Origin: Vicingaceae bacterium
Lineage (GTDB): Bacteria > Bacteroidota > Bacteroidia > Flavobacteriales_E > Vicingaceae
Assembly: GCA_028245195.1 (NCBI GenBank)
Contig: JAOKCF010000001.1
Coordinates: 164,326-228,325 of the forward strand
Direction: 5' to 3'
DNA length: 64,000 bases
This document shows, one piece after another, positions 18,227-26,023 of this stretch. The translations under genes and the position numbers were made by a program. The notes below the pieces were generated by a model, which was not told the DNA's origin, did not search any database, and worked only from the letters and a program-made list of their open reading frames with translations. Each line of letters starts with the position of its first letter. Positions within the stretch are counted from its first letter, which is position 1.

Positions 18227-19282
18227 TTAAATATCTTCTAAATATATAATTGAATCTTTATCTAAATTTCGTTTAGCTGATCTACCCACTACATACTTTA
18301 TTTCTCCGGGGGATAAGCCTTCTCCTGGTCTTTTAAAATCAATATCGTTTAAACTAATTTTCTCTCCCTTCATTATGGCCCGAGTAGTTACAATACTCCT
18401 TCTAAATGCATCTTTCTTTTCCTTGTTTTCTTGGGCTGTAATTCTAGTTGTGCCTAATGCATCAGCTATTCTTTTTGATTGTGAACATATTTCGGTCAAT
18501 TCATTAAAGTCAGCCGAGACTTTATGATCCCAACCTTCCATTGTTTTATCTAATGTAAAATGCTTCTCGATCAAGCAAGCCCCCAATGCTACTGAAGCTA
18601 AAGGGATAGATGTTCCGATAGTATGGTCTGAAAACCCTATTGGATATAGATAAAGTGTCTGAAGTGTTTGAATATTTCTAAGATTCACTTGATTATCATC
18701 AGGAGGGTATATTGAAATACAATGAAGAATACAAATCTGTTTATTACCTGCATCTTCGATTGTCTGAATCGCCTTTTCAATTTCATCCAAACTACTTAAT
18801 CCTGTAGAAATAACTATGGGAAAGTTTTTTTTAGCTACGTAATCTAGAAATGGATAATTATTCAAATCCATCGACGCAATTTTAATGAAAGGCGTTTTCA
18901 GTTCATTTACCAAAAAGTCAACTTCTTTTTTAGAAAATGGCGTCGAAGTGCAATCGATCCCTATTTCATCTGCGAGGCTTTTTAGTTCCAATAATTCGGC
19001 TTCACTTACAGAATATGCCTCCACAATTGATTCAAGCGAATGATCTTCCCGACTCCGATAGTCATCTGCTAAGAAATAATTAGACTTGTATACTTTTTCA
19101 GAAAATATAGTTTCCTTACTCCAGCTTTGAAATTTCACACAATCTGCACCAGCTTCTTTCGCCTGTCTTATAAGTTTCTTTGCTAATTCAATATCGCCAT
19201 TATGATTGGACCCAATCTCTGCAATGATGTAAGGCTTACAAAAATTAAATATTTCTTTCTTCCCTGATAATTTTATTTTCAT
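18227..19282 (-). CDS. neuB: Nonulosonic acid synthase, NeuB/LegI type
   Basis: The start is placed at the ATG at 19282 (351 residues) because it overlaps the stop of the upstream gene as ATGA; a longer frame open to 19327 would add 15 unlike residues. The barrel has IIAEIGSNHNG (Glu22, His27), VKFQSW (Lys50), FIKIASMDL (Lys134, Ser137), ISTGLSSLDEI, IGFSDHTIGT (Asp219, His220) and IEKHFTLDK (Glu239, His241): all the phosphoenolpyruvate and metal ligands of NeuB-type synthases. A SAF domain closes the protein (about 285-351, RRSIVTTRAIMKGEKI). It condenses phosphoenolpyruvate with a 6-carbon amino sugar to give a 9-carbon acid. With LegB and LegC type genes upstream, legionaminic acid or a related diamino acid is more likely than Neu5Ac. 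Confidence 0.9.
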   Translation of the reverse strand: MKIKLSGKKEIFNFCKPYIIAEIGSNHNGDIELAKKLIRQAKEAGADCVKFQSWSKETIFSEKVYKSNYFLADDYRSREDHSLESIVEAYSVSEAELLELKSLADEIGIDCTSTPFSKKEVDFLVNELKTPFIKIASMDLNNYPFLDYVAKKNFPIVISTGLSSLDEIEKAIQTIEDAGNKQICILHCISIYPPDDNQVNLRNIQTLQTLYLYPIGFSDHTIGTSIPLASVALGACLIEKHFTLDKTMEGWDHKVSADFNELTEICSQSKRIADALGTTRITAQENKEKKDAFRRSIVTTRAIMKGEKISLNDIDFKRPGEGLSPGEIKYVVGRSAKRNLDKDSIIYLEDI

Positions 19283-20157
19283 CCCTTTATTTTTAATTCT
19301 TTTAAGGTCTTTATTTCTTCCCACCACATTGGCCTATTCAAATTTAAAGATAAAATCTTCTCTAGATAATTATCAAGGTTTTCTTCTTTTTTGCAAAAGT
19401 GAGATAACTTCCTAAATTCCATAAGCTCTACCTTGCATATTTTAAACTCCTTTTCTAGATTTTTATAATGGTTCAATTTAATTCCAACCCCTTGCATTAA
19501 CCTATCTTTCGTTATAGATTTTAATCCAATAGCATTTAAGTGATGCTGTCTATAGTAAATGAATGTTTCGTTTGTATATATGGCGGCCTTTGCCTCTAAT
19601 AAGATTCTTGAGTACAACATCCAGTCTACCGCAGCAATACTACTATTGAAAGTAATATTTTCTGGTAGAGATGTAATTTGAATAGCTGTATTTCCCAACC
19701 CACAGCAATTTTTATCTTTTAAATCTATAAAATTAATTTCCTTATTATTCTCGAGTTCAAAATAATCTGAAATCAATAAATCCTTGTTCATGTTGACCAG
19801 ATGAATGTCATTTACGACAACATCATAATCCTCTAGATACTTCCTATTTACTTCCACTCTATTGGATGGAAAGTAATCATCACTGTCTCCAAAAACTGCA
19901 TATTTAAATTCAGAGTTTCTCAAATTTTCTAAAACAAAGGTTCTATTATCCGCAATAGATAAACCTTCCGGTAAGTCAACAACGCTAAACTTAACATTAA
20001 TGATACCTATCATGCTGACAAGACCCACAACTCCATCATTATAAATCAACAAATGAAACTCTTTGCAAGTCTGCCTATTTATAGAACTGACAAAATCCTC
20101 GAAATAAATAATGTTTTCCGGAAAAACAACTGTCACAAAGCAAGTACTAGTTTTCAT
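19279..20157 (-). CDS. Family 2 glycosyltransferase
   Basis: A 292-residue GT-A type enzyme. It begins STCFVTVVFPENIIYFEDFVSS, has the nucleotide-sugar strand LIYNDGV, and the metal-binding motif FGDSDDYFPSNR (Asp-Ser-Asp-Asp) in the middle. A catalytic-base region AAVDWMLYSR follows, and a C-terminal tail of about 90 mostly basic and helical residues. It should sit on the cytoplasmic membrane face and transfer a nucleotide sugar. The ATG overlaps the NeuD-type stop and its own stop overlaps the NeuB start, both as four-base overlaps, so it is co-translated with sugar synthesis genes, although this gives no direct clue to the donor. Confidence 0.8.
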   Translation of the reverse strand: MKTSTCFVTVVFPENIIYFEDFVSSINRQTCKEFHLLIYNDGVVGLVSMIGIINVKFSVVDLPEGLSIADNRTFVLENLRNSEFKYAVFGDSDDYFPSNRVEVNRKYLEDYDVVVNDIHLVNMNKDLLISDYFELENNKEINFIDLKDKNCCGLGNTAIQITSLPENITFNSSIAAVDWMLYSRILLEAKAAIYTNETFIYYRQHHLNAIGLKSITKDRLMQGVGIKLNHYKNLEKEFKICKVELMEFRKLSHFCKKEENLDNYLEKILSLNLNRPMWWEEIKTLKELKIKG

Positions 20158-20792
20158 CTATTAAATTTTGCAGGACTTCCAAAGTAGACTCCTCTTTTAA
20201 TTGCATCCACAACAACTACACTCCCCATTCCAATAATAACATTATCCCCAACGACTATATTATCCCGGAGAACCACGTTGGATGCTATAAAGCATTGCTC
20301 TCCTATGGTGGCTCCTCCATTTATCACACTAGAAGAAGAAACATGGCAATTGCTACCAACTGTAACATCATGTTCTATAATTGCCGAAGTGTTTATTATA
20401 CAGTTACTCCCAATAGTTGCACTTGAATTAATAATTGCCCCATGCATTATGATGGAACCCTCGCCGATAGACGCATGTCTTGAAACGTGAGCTAAAGGTG
20501 AAATAATAGTAGGCAGTATTTTATTCTTGCTTTTTAGTTTATTATACAGTTGTAATCTTACCGAGGCAGAAAGTTTATGTCCTAAGGTTATTAAAAAATT
20601 ATCGTATGTCTCCATTAACTTGTCGAGATCTTCGTCCGAACCAATTATTGGATATCCTAATACTTCTTGTCCAATATTTGCAGGCAAATCTAAGATACCG
20701 TAAATTTCGAATCTATTTTCCTTCTCAATAATATCGATACAAGATCTACAGTGCCCTCCTCCTCCAATTAATATTATTTTTTCTTTTTCCAT
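20154..20792 (-). CDS. neuD: NeuD/LegH-like sugar O/N-acyltransferase (left-handed beta-helix)
   Basis: A 212-residue protein with an N-terminal Rossmann-like sugar-nucleotide-binding half (IILIGGGGHCRSCIDIIE, then YGILD) and, from about residue 95, a left-handed beta-helix of hexapeptide repeats (HVSRHASIGEGSIIMHGAII and onward). IIEHDVTVG holds the His that acts as catalytic base in this family. Members acetylate an amino sugar (PglD, LegH) or sialic acid (NeuD). Given the LegB/LegC type genes just upstream, N-acetylation of the 4-amino sugar (the LegH step) is the most likely role. It overlaps the glycosyltransferase start by 4 bases and lies 21 bases after the YhcH-like gene. Confidence 0.87.
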   Translation of the reverse strand: MEKEKIILIGGGGHCRSCIDIIEKENRFEIYGILDLPANIGQEVLGYPIIGSDEDLDKLMETYDNFLITLGHKLSASVRLQLYNKLKSKNKILPTIISPLAHVSRHASIGEGSIIMHGAIINSSATIGSNCIINTSAIIEHDVTVGSNCHVSSSSVINGGATIGEQCFIASNVVLRDNIVVGDNVIIGMGSVVVVDAIKRGVYFGSPAKFNR

Positions 20793-20813
20793 AAAACCAC
20801 TACAATCTGACCT

Positions 20814-21257
20814 TTACGACCATTTTTTTAATCGCTCCGTGCTGATTAATGGCGCATGAGCATCCTCAGGATAAAAAATCACAAACTCTCTGGTTTTTGC
20901 CTGAACTTTAAATTGAGGTTTATCTAAAAACAATTGATAATCATCTTCATTATTAAAGTGTCCTTCTGGGAAAGAGCAATTGACTCTGCTTTTCCAACCG
21001 ATAACTTCCTTACCTTCTGCCACAAAATGAATATCAATATATTTATTATGAATTTCTAATTTTGGATTTTCCTGATTATTATAGCTGTTAATATCTTCTA
21101 CATCCATTACTAAGGCAAACACATCCTCTTCAAAAGTATCATGCCTTCCTTCTATGCAGTTCTTAAAGTCAAATGCTTTTATAAAGTCAAATGCAAGTTT
21201 GAAATTACTATTTAGTGGTAGGTACACGTTACTATTTTCAATCGAATATAAGATCAT
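20814..21257 (-). CDS. YhcH/YjgK/YiaL family protein (NanQ-like)
   Basis: A 147-residue single-domain protein of the YhcH/YjgK/YiaL (DUF386) family: a cupin-like barrel with NPKLEIHNKYIDIHFVAEGKE and FVIFYPEDAHAPLIS, where the His residues (HxxYxDxH and PxDAHxP) are the metal ligands typical of the family. In Escherichia coli NanQ (YhcH) speeds up interconversion of sialic acid anomers. In a biosynthetic locus a similar role on the nonulosonic acid or an intermediate is plausible. It overlaps the aminotransferase stop by 4 bases, so it is part of the pathway operon. No other domain is seen. Confidence 0.82.
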   Translation of the reverse strand: MILYSIENSNVYLPLNSNFKLAFDFIKAFDFKNCIEGRHDTFEEDVFALVMDVEDINSYNNQENPKLEIHNKYIDIHFVAEGKEVIGWKSRVNCSFPEGHFNNEDDYQLFLDKPQFKVQAKTREFVIFYPEDAHAPLISTERLKKWS

Positions 21258-22396
21258 ACTCTTACACTACTAGGAATATTTACCAATCGGTCCGACAACC
21301 ATTTACTATTTTCTAAACCATCTGTTTGACAGTCTTCAAACATGGAAAGCCTATTTAACAATTCCCATACGGGTCTTGTCATTACTCCATTCGCGTTGGT
21401 GGCCTCTAAAAATTGATTTCGTTCTTCCTTATTCTTCAACAAGACAGCATTCAACCAATAGTTGGACTTTGCATTATTAGACTCCTTAATGTGGGTTATT
21501 GATCTACCCTCAAAAAAGTCTTGATACTTCTGAGCCAGCTGTCTCTTATTTTCGACAAAATTCCGTAGTTGCTCTAGCTGAGCACATGCCAGCGCAGCAT
21601 TTAAGTTGGGCATTCGGTAATTATATCCAATCTGATCATGATTAAATTCCCATTTATGTTGAACTTTTGCTTGAGTCGTTAAGTGTTTTACTCTTTTTGC
21701 TATCTCTTCATCATTAGTAACTAAAGCACCGCCACCACCACAAGTAATTGTCTTATTACCATTAAAACTAAACACTCCTAATTTGCCAAATGTTCCTGTG
21801 TGTTTACCTTTGTAATAGCTCCCTAAAGATTCTGCGGCATCTTCCACTAACGCAATATTCCACTTTTTACAAATCTCAGCTAATCGAGCTATATCACATG
21901 GAAACCCAAACGTATGCATCGGAACACAAGCGGCAACTCGTTTGTTTGAATTTTTATTGTAGGCATATCCATCAGTAGCAACAAACGCATTTTGCTCTAA
22001 AAACTCAATTAATGCTTCTGGCGACATCCCTAATGTACTTTTATCTACATCTATAAAAATGGGAATGGCATCACAATAGGAAATAGCATTTCCAGTCGCC
22101 ACAAATGTTAAAGCCTGAGTGATAACTTCTTCTTGCGGCTTCACCCCGGAAACAAGCAATCCTATGTGCAATGCATTTGTGCCATTAACAATAGCTACAG
22201 CATGTTTCGCTCCTGTCAACTCACACATCATCTTTTCAAATCGAGTAACATACTCCCCTGCTGAGGAAACGAAAGTAGAATCTATACAATCATTTAAATA
22301 TTTCTTTTCATTTCCAATAAACTTTGGCTCATGTAATGGTATGAATTTCTTACCCGGAAATTGAGCTTTTACGAATTCAATAATTTCATTAAACAT
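21254..22396 (-). CDS. legC: LegC-type PLP-dependent sugar aminotransferase (DegT/DnrJ/EryC1)
   Basis: A 380-residue aminotransferase of the DegT family. It shows SSAGEYVTRFEKMMCELTGA, ALTFVATGNAISYCDAIPIF, VPMHTFGFPCDI, IALVEDAAESLGS and FSFNGNKTITCGGGGA, where Lys215 is the residue that would bind pyridoxal phosphate. The pattern matches LegC-type enzymes, which add an amino group at C4 of the 4-keto-6-deoxy sugar made by LegB. The LegB-type gene is directly upstream and overlaps it by 8 bases. The protein is full length for the family, and all visible cofactor-binding residues are present. Confidence 0.88.
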   Translation of the reverse strand: MFNEIIEFVKAQFPGKKFIPLHEPKFIGNEKKYLNDCIDSTFVSSAGEYVTRFEKMMCELTGAKHAVAIVNGTNALHIGLLVSGVKPQEEVITQALTFVATGNAISYCDAIPIFIDVDKSTLGMSPEALIEFLEQNAFVATDGYAYNKNSNKRVAACVPMHTFGFPCDIARLAEICKKWNIALVEDAAESLGSYYKGKHTGTFGKLGVFSFNGNKTITCGGGGALVTNDEEIAKRVKHLTTQAKVQHKWEFNHDQIGYNYRMPNLNAALACAQLEQLRNFVENKRQLAQKYQDFFEGRSITHIKESNNAKSNYWLNAVLLKNKEERNQFLEATNANGVMTRPVWELLNRLSMFEDCQTDGLENSKWLSDRLVNIPSSVRV

Positions 22397-23387
22397 TATA
22401 GATATCAGCTTTATAGTTGGCTAAATTTTCATTTTTAGAAAACCAGTCAATAGTTTTTACTAATCCTTCTTGCAGGCTATAATTTACCTTCCAATTAGTA
22501 TGCTTAATAATTTTAGAATTATCCCCAAACAACCTAAAAACTTCAGATTTAGAAGGCCTAATTCTATCTGGATCCTGAATAATTTTGGCTGTAGGGTTTA
22601 TTAATTCTATTAGAGTTTCAGCCATCTTTTGCATCGATATTTCTGAATTAGTTGCAATATTACATTCATGCCCTATTAAAGATTCTGATTTCGCTATTTC
22701 AATAAACCCATTAACAGTATCACTAACATAAAGTAAGTCTCTTGTTGGACTTAAATCTCCTAACTTAATCTCATTATACCCTTTTAATAACTGAGCAATA
22801 ATTGTTGGAATAATTGCTCTTGCTGATTGACGAGGGCCATATGTATTAAATGGTCGAACAATTGTTATTGGCACATTAAATGATCTAAAAAATGAATCTG
22901 CCATGCAATCAGCTCCAATCTTTGAGGCAGAATATGGAGATTGTGGTTGTTTTGGATGGATTTCATCGATCGGCACATATTTAGCGGTACCGTATATCTC
23001 AGAAGTTGAAGTGACCAAGACCCTTTCAATTCCTAAATCTTTTGCTGCTTGCAGTATATTAAGCGTTCCTTTAACATTTGTATCTACATAGCTATTGGGC
23101 GAATGATAACTATATGGAATCGCAATTAAAGCTGCTAAATGAAATACAATATTACAGTCTTTCATTGCAGTCCTTACACCATTTGGATCTCTAATATCTC
23201 CGCTAAATATTTCGACTTTGGCTAATTTTTCTTTTGGAAAGGAGTCCAACCATCCCCAAAAATTAAAAGAATTATATAAAACGAAAGCCTTAACGGTGTG
23301 CCCTTTATCCACTAATTCTTCTATCAGATGGCTTCCGATAAATCCATCTGCTCCTGTGACAAGTATTTTTTTCTCTTTTAATTCCAA
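22389..23387 (-). CDS. legB: LegB-type NAD-dependent 4,6-dehydratase
   Basis: A 332-residue extended short-chain dehydrogenase. NAD-binding GADGFIGSH (Gly12-x-x-Gly15-x-x-Gly18), HLAALIAIPYSYHSPNSYVD, the TSTSEIYG strand, and SPYSASKIGAD with catalytic Tyr-x-x-x-Lys are all present. The combination RPFNTYGPRQSARAIIPT is typical of LegB, which converts UDP- or GDP-linked GlcNAc to the 4-keto-6-deoxy sugar, the first committed step to legionaminic acid. It begins 9 bases after the Wzc stop and overlaps the aminotransferase gene, so regulator and precursor synthesis are encoded in one transcript. Confidence 0.9.
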   Translation of the reverse strand: MELKEKKILVTGADGFIGSHLIEELVDKGHTVKAFVLYNSFNFWGWLDSFPKEKLAKVEIFSGDIRDPNGVRTAMKDCNIVFHLAALIAIPYSYHSPNSYVDTNVKGTLNILQAAKDLGIERVLVTSTSEIYGTAKYVPIDEIHPKQPQSPYSASKIGADCMADSFFRSFNVPITIVRPFNTYGPRQSARAIIPTIIAQLLKGYNEIKLGDLSPTRDLLYVSDTVNGFIEIAKSESLIGHECNIATNSEISMQKMAETLIELINPTAKIIQDPDRIRPSKSEVFRLFGDNSKIIKHTNWKVNYSLQEGLVKTIDWFSKNENLANYKADIYNV

Positions 23388-23396
23388 TTTGGTTTT

Positions 23397-25751
23397 TTAT
23401 TTATCTTCACTATAGTAACCATAACCATAACCATAACCATAACCATAACCATAACCATAACCATAGCCATAGCCATAATTACCCCCATAACCAATACCTT
23501 GCTTTTGAGTAACAGCATTTACGACAAGCCCCATATTGGTTAAAACTCCATCTTCGTATAACTGACTTACATTTTTTAAATGAGCTTTCTTTGTATAATT
23601 ATGTCTCAATATGTATACTCCAACATCTGCATATTTTTTCAACAGTAGAGCATCTGTTACTAAACCAAGGGGTGGACTATCAATAATAATCGCATCATAT
23701 TTCTTTTCCAATTGGCTCATTAAAACATTCATTCTATCCGATTCAATTAGTTCCGCTGGATTAGGAGGTATTGGTCCTGAAGAAATTAGATCCAAATTTA
23801 AAATTCTCGTTTTTTGAGTTACTTCTTCCAACGTTCCTTTATTAATTAAATAAGTGCTCAATCCAACATCATTTAACAATTCAAAATCGTCAAAAATTTT
23901 GGGTTTCCTTAAATCTGCTCCTACGATTATGGTCTTTTTACCAGCAGCAGCATAAATTGAAGCTAAATTAATAGATGTAAATGTTTTTCCTTCTCCACTA
24001 ACAGAGGATGTAACTAAGACCTTCACTTTTTCCTTACCTTCTGACATAAAGTTTAGGTTTGTACGGATACTTCTATATGACTCAGCAACAACTGATTTTA
24101 AATTTCCAGAAACCACTAAATTGTTATTTAAGCTTTTTTTGAATGCCACAGTCCCCAAAAGGGGAATAGTTGTATTATTCTCTATATCGGAAGAATCCAC
24201 AATTTTAGAATTGGAAAAATAAAAGATTAAAACTGCTACCAAAGGTAAAATCAATCCAATTAACAGTGAAGACAAATAAATGCTTTTTGATTTAGGTCCA
24301 ACAGAAGAGACCCGATAATTGTCAGCAAAGTCTAATATCTGAGCCTTTGGTAAATTAGACGCCCTTGCAATACTTGCTTCAGAACGCTTATTTAATAGAT
24401 AGGTGTACAAATCACTTAGTAATTTATTCTCTCTGACTAAATTATAATACTCCCTTTGCTCCCTTGGAATTTTCATTACCTTACTTTCTTCAACAGCAAT
24501 AACAGACCTAATTGAATCGATCAGTTGATTAACCTGTAACTTATTGGCTTCTGACACCTGAATTAGATCCTTCTTGTACTGATCTAACTCACTCTCTTTC
24601 ATTTTAATTACTTCATTCCCTTCCTGATAATGAAGTAATTTCTCATTAATCTCTTGAATTACAGTATAAATGCGATTAATCATTTTATCCACATTAGGAT
24701 CTTGAAACCCAAAAACAGCCGCAGAAGGAAATGCAGTAAAGTCTTCTTTTTTAAGAGTTTGAATCAACGCCTCGTAATATTCTCGCTGGATACTACGTTG
24801 AGTCAGTTGTTCTTCTAAGTCAACAACTTCTATAAAATTACTCCTTCCTGATTCTTCTGTAATGTAAAGCCTCTCCGAAAAATTTTTCTGATGAAACTGT
24901 TCCAATAGCAATTCAGTTGTAACTAATGAATCTGAAATCCCGCGTAATTGCATATCAACAAAAGAAATAGTGTTAGAGGCAATTAAGTTATTCTGATCCA
25001 TACCCCATCTAATATAAGTTCTCATCAAAGAATTTAGAAAATCAATTGATCTATCTGAATTAGAATTAATTTCACTTAAAATGAGAATTGAGGATTCTTG
25101 ATTCTCTACATCTATTTTCAAACTTCTTTGAAAGTCCCTAGACCAAGATTCAAAATTTTTGATTTTCACTAAATAATCATCTCCAAATCTAATCCTAGAA
25201 GAAACTTTAGTAATTTCTAAATCACTCTTGTTAAATGTAAAAACTTCATTAACCCTGCGAAGTGGCACTTGATTTAAGCTATCAAGGTTATTGGAAATTC
25301 TGAAGTGGTCTTTTTTCTCGAACTTTAAATAAAAACTCTGTTCTGAAAGCGTTGAATCAAACTCCAAAGTAAAATCAGAATTAGGATATTGATCGGTGGT
25401 TTTTATATTCCCTACCTTAAAGTAAGATACATCCCAATTCAATTCTTTTGAAACTAAAGTCATTAATGGAATTGATTTTATAATCCCAATTTCATTTACC
25501 AATCGATTCCTACCACTGACTAATTCCATTCCAGGTAAAAAATACTCCTGCCCCCAAGAAGAGTATTCATCCTTCACCAGCATTCGTGAAGTTGTATTAA
25601 CTTTAGGAACGGTATACCTAACCTGATAATAGGCATAGGACAAACTACCTGAAATTCCAATTAAAAACAAAAACCAATAACGCAAAATGTATTGGACAAA
25701 TACCTTAGGATCAATTTGTAAAGAAGGTTTTTCTGTAGAGTTATTTTGCAT
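23397..25751 (-). CDS. wzc: Wzc-like polysaccharide co-polymerase and BY-type tyrosine autokinase
   Basis: The 784-residue protein has a first membrane segment (about 28-48), a large periplasmic Wzz-type domain with coiled-coil helices (about 50-500), a second membrane segment (about 505-525) and a cytoplasmic BY-kinase: SYRSIRTNLNF, Walker A VSGEGKT with Lys589, Walker A' IIVGADLRKPK, Walker B IIIDSPPLG. The C-terminus is a Tyr-rich tail with ten Tyr-Gly pairs (encoded at 23418-23477). Such kinases set chain length through cycles of tail phosphorylation. It is the first gene of the leftward locus, divergent from 26024; no convincing promoter was recognised upstream, only a near match to TAnnTTTG at 25776-25783. 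No Wza-type export protein is seen next to it. Confidence 0.92.
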   Translation of the reverse strand: MQNNSTEKPSLQIDPKVFVQYILRYWFLFLIGISGSLSYAYYQVRYTVPKVNTTSRMLVKDEYSSWGQEYFLPGMELVSGRNRLVNEIGIIKSIPLMTLVSKELNWDVSYFKVGNIKTTDQYPNSDFTLEFDSTLSEQSFYLKFEKKDHFRISNNLDSLNQVPLRRVNEVFTFNKSDLEITKVSSRIRFGDDYLVKIKNFESWSRDFQRSLKIDVENQESSILILSEINSNSDRSIDFLNSLMRTYIRWGMDQNNLIASNTISFVDMQLRGISDSLVTTELLLEQFHQKNFSERLYITEESGRSNFIEVVDLEEQLTQRSIQREYYEALIQTLKKEDFTAFPSAAVFGFQDPNVDKMINRIYTVIQEINEKLLHYQEGNEVIKMKESELDQYKKDLIQVSEANKLQVNQLIDSIRSVIAVEESKVMKIPREQREYYNLVRENKLLSDLYTYLLNKRSEASIARASNLPKAQILDFADNYRVSSVGPKSKSIYLSSLLIGLILPLVAVLIFYFSNSKIVDSSDIENNTTIPLLGTVAFKKSLNNNLVVSGNLKSVVAESYRSIRTNLNFMSEGKEKVKVLVTSSVSGEGKTFTSINLASIYAAAGKKTIIVGADLRKPKIFDDFELLNDVGLSTYLINKGTLEEVTQKTRILNLDLISSGPIPPNPAELIESDRMNVLMSQLEKKYDAIIIDSPPLGLVTDALLLKKYADVGVYILRHNYTKKAHLKNVSQLYEDGVLTNMGLVVNAVTQKQGIGYGGNYGYGYGYGYGYGYGYGYGYGYYSEDK
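23418..23477 (-). repeat. Hexanucleotide tandem repeat encoding (Tyr-Gly)10
   Basis: On the plus strand there are eight perfect copies of ACCATA followed by two copies of GCCATA, 60 bases with a 6-base unit. On the coding strand each unit is TAT-GGT or TAT-GGC, adding one Tyr-Gly pair to the Wzc tail. Because the unit is a multiple of three, slippage during replication would change the number of tyrosines without breaking the frame. Confidence 0.95.
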
Positions 25752-26023
25752 TCGAATCTTAGAAATTATTCACGACAAATAAACGATTTTTTTCACGTCT
25801 AAACTAAAAAACTGAGTGTTTTACCATTTTTAACAGCACTAAAAAATGAGATACTAGTAAAAGGTGATTTTTATTAAAAATTTACAAGAAGGAATCGTTA
25901 AAACTCTGTTTGACAAATATCGTACACTTTAAGACGTTAATTTAACTCTTCAGTAAGACATACCAAAAAAAAAAGTTATTTTTACGGATTAGTTTGTCAT
26001 ATTTTAGATTAAAACTGCATTAG

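Noticed and set aside
18227..19327. Start of NeuB at 19327
   Set aside because: The ATG at 19282 overlaps the upstream stop as ATGA and matches the family N-terminus.
23418..23477. CRISPR-like array
   Set aside because: It is a 6-base coding microsatellite without spacers, in frame inside Wzc.
25752..26023. Promoters for wzc and the LamG-like gene
   Set aside because: No -33/-7 pair at proper spacing was found; the near match at 25776-25783 (TTTATTTG on the minus strand) has one mismatch, so I do not list it as a feature.
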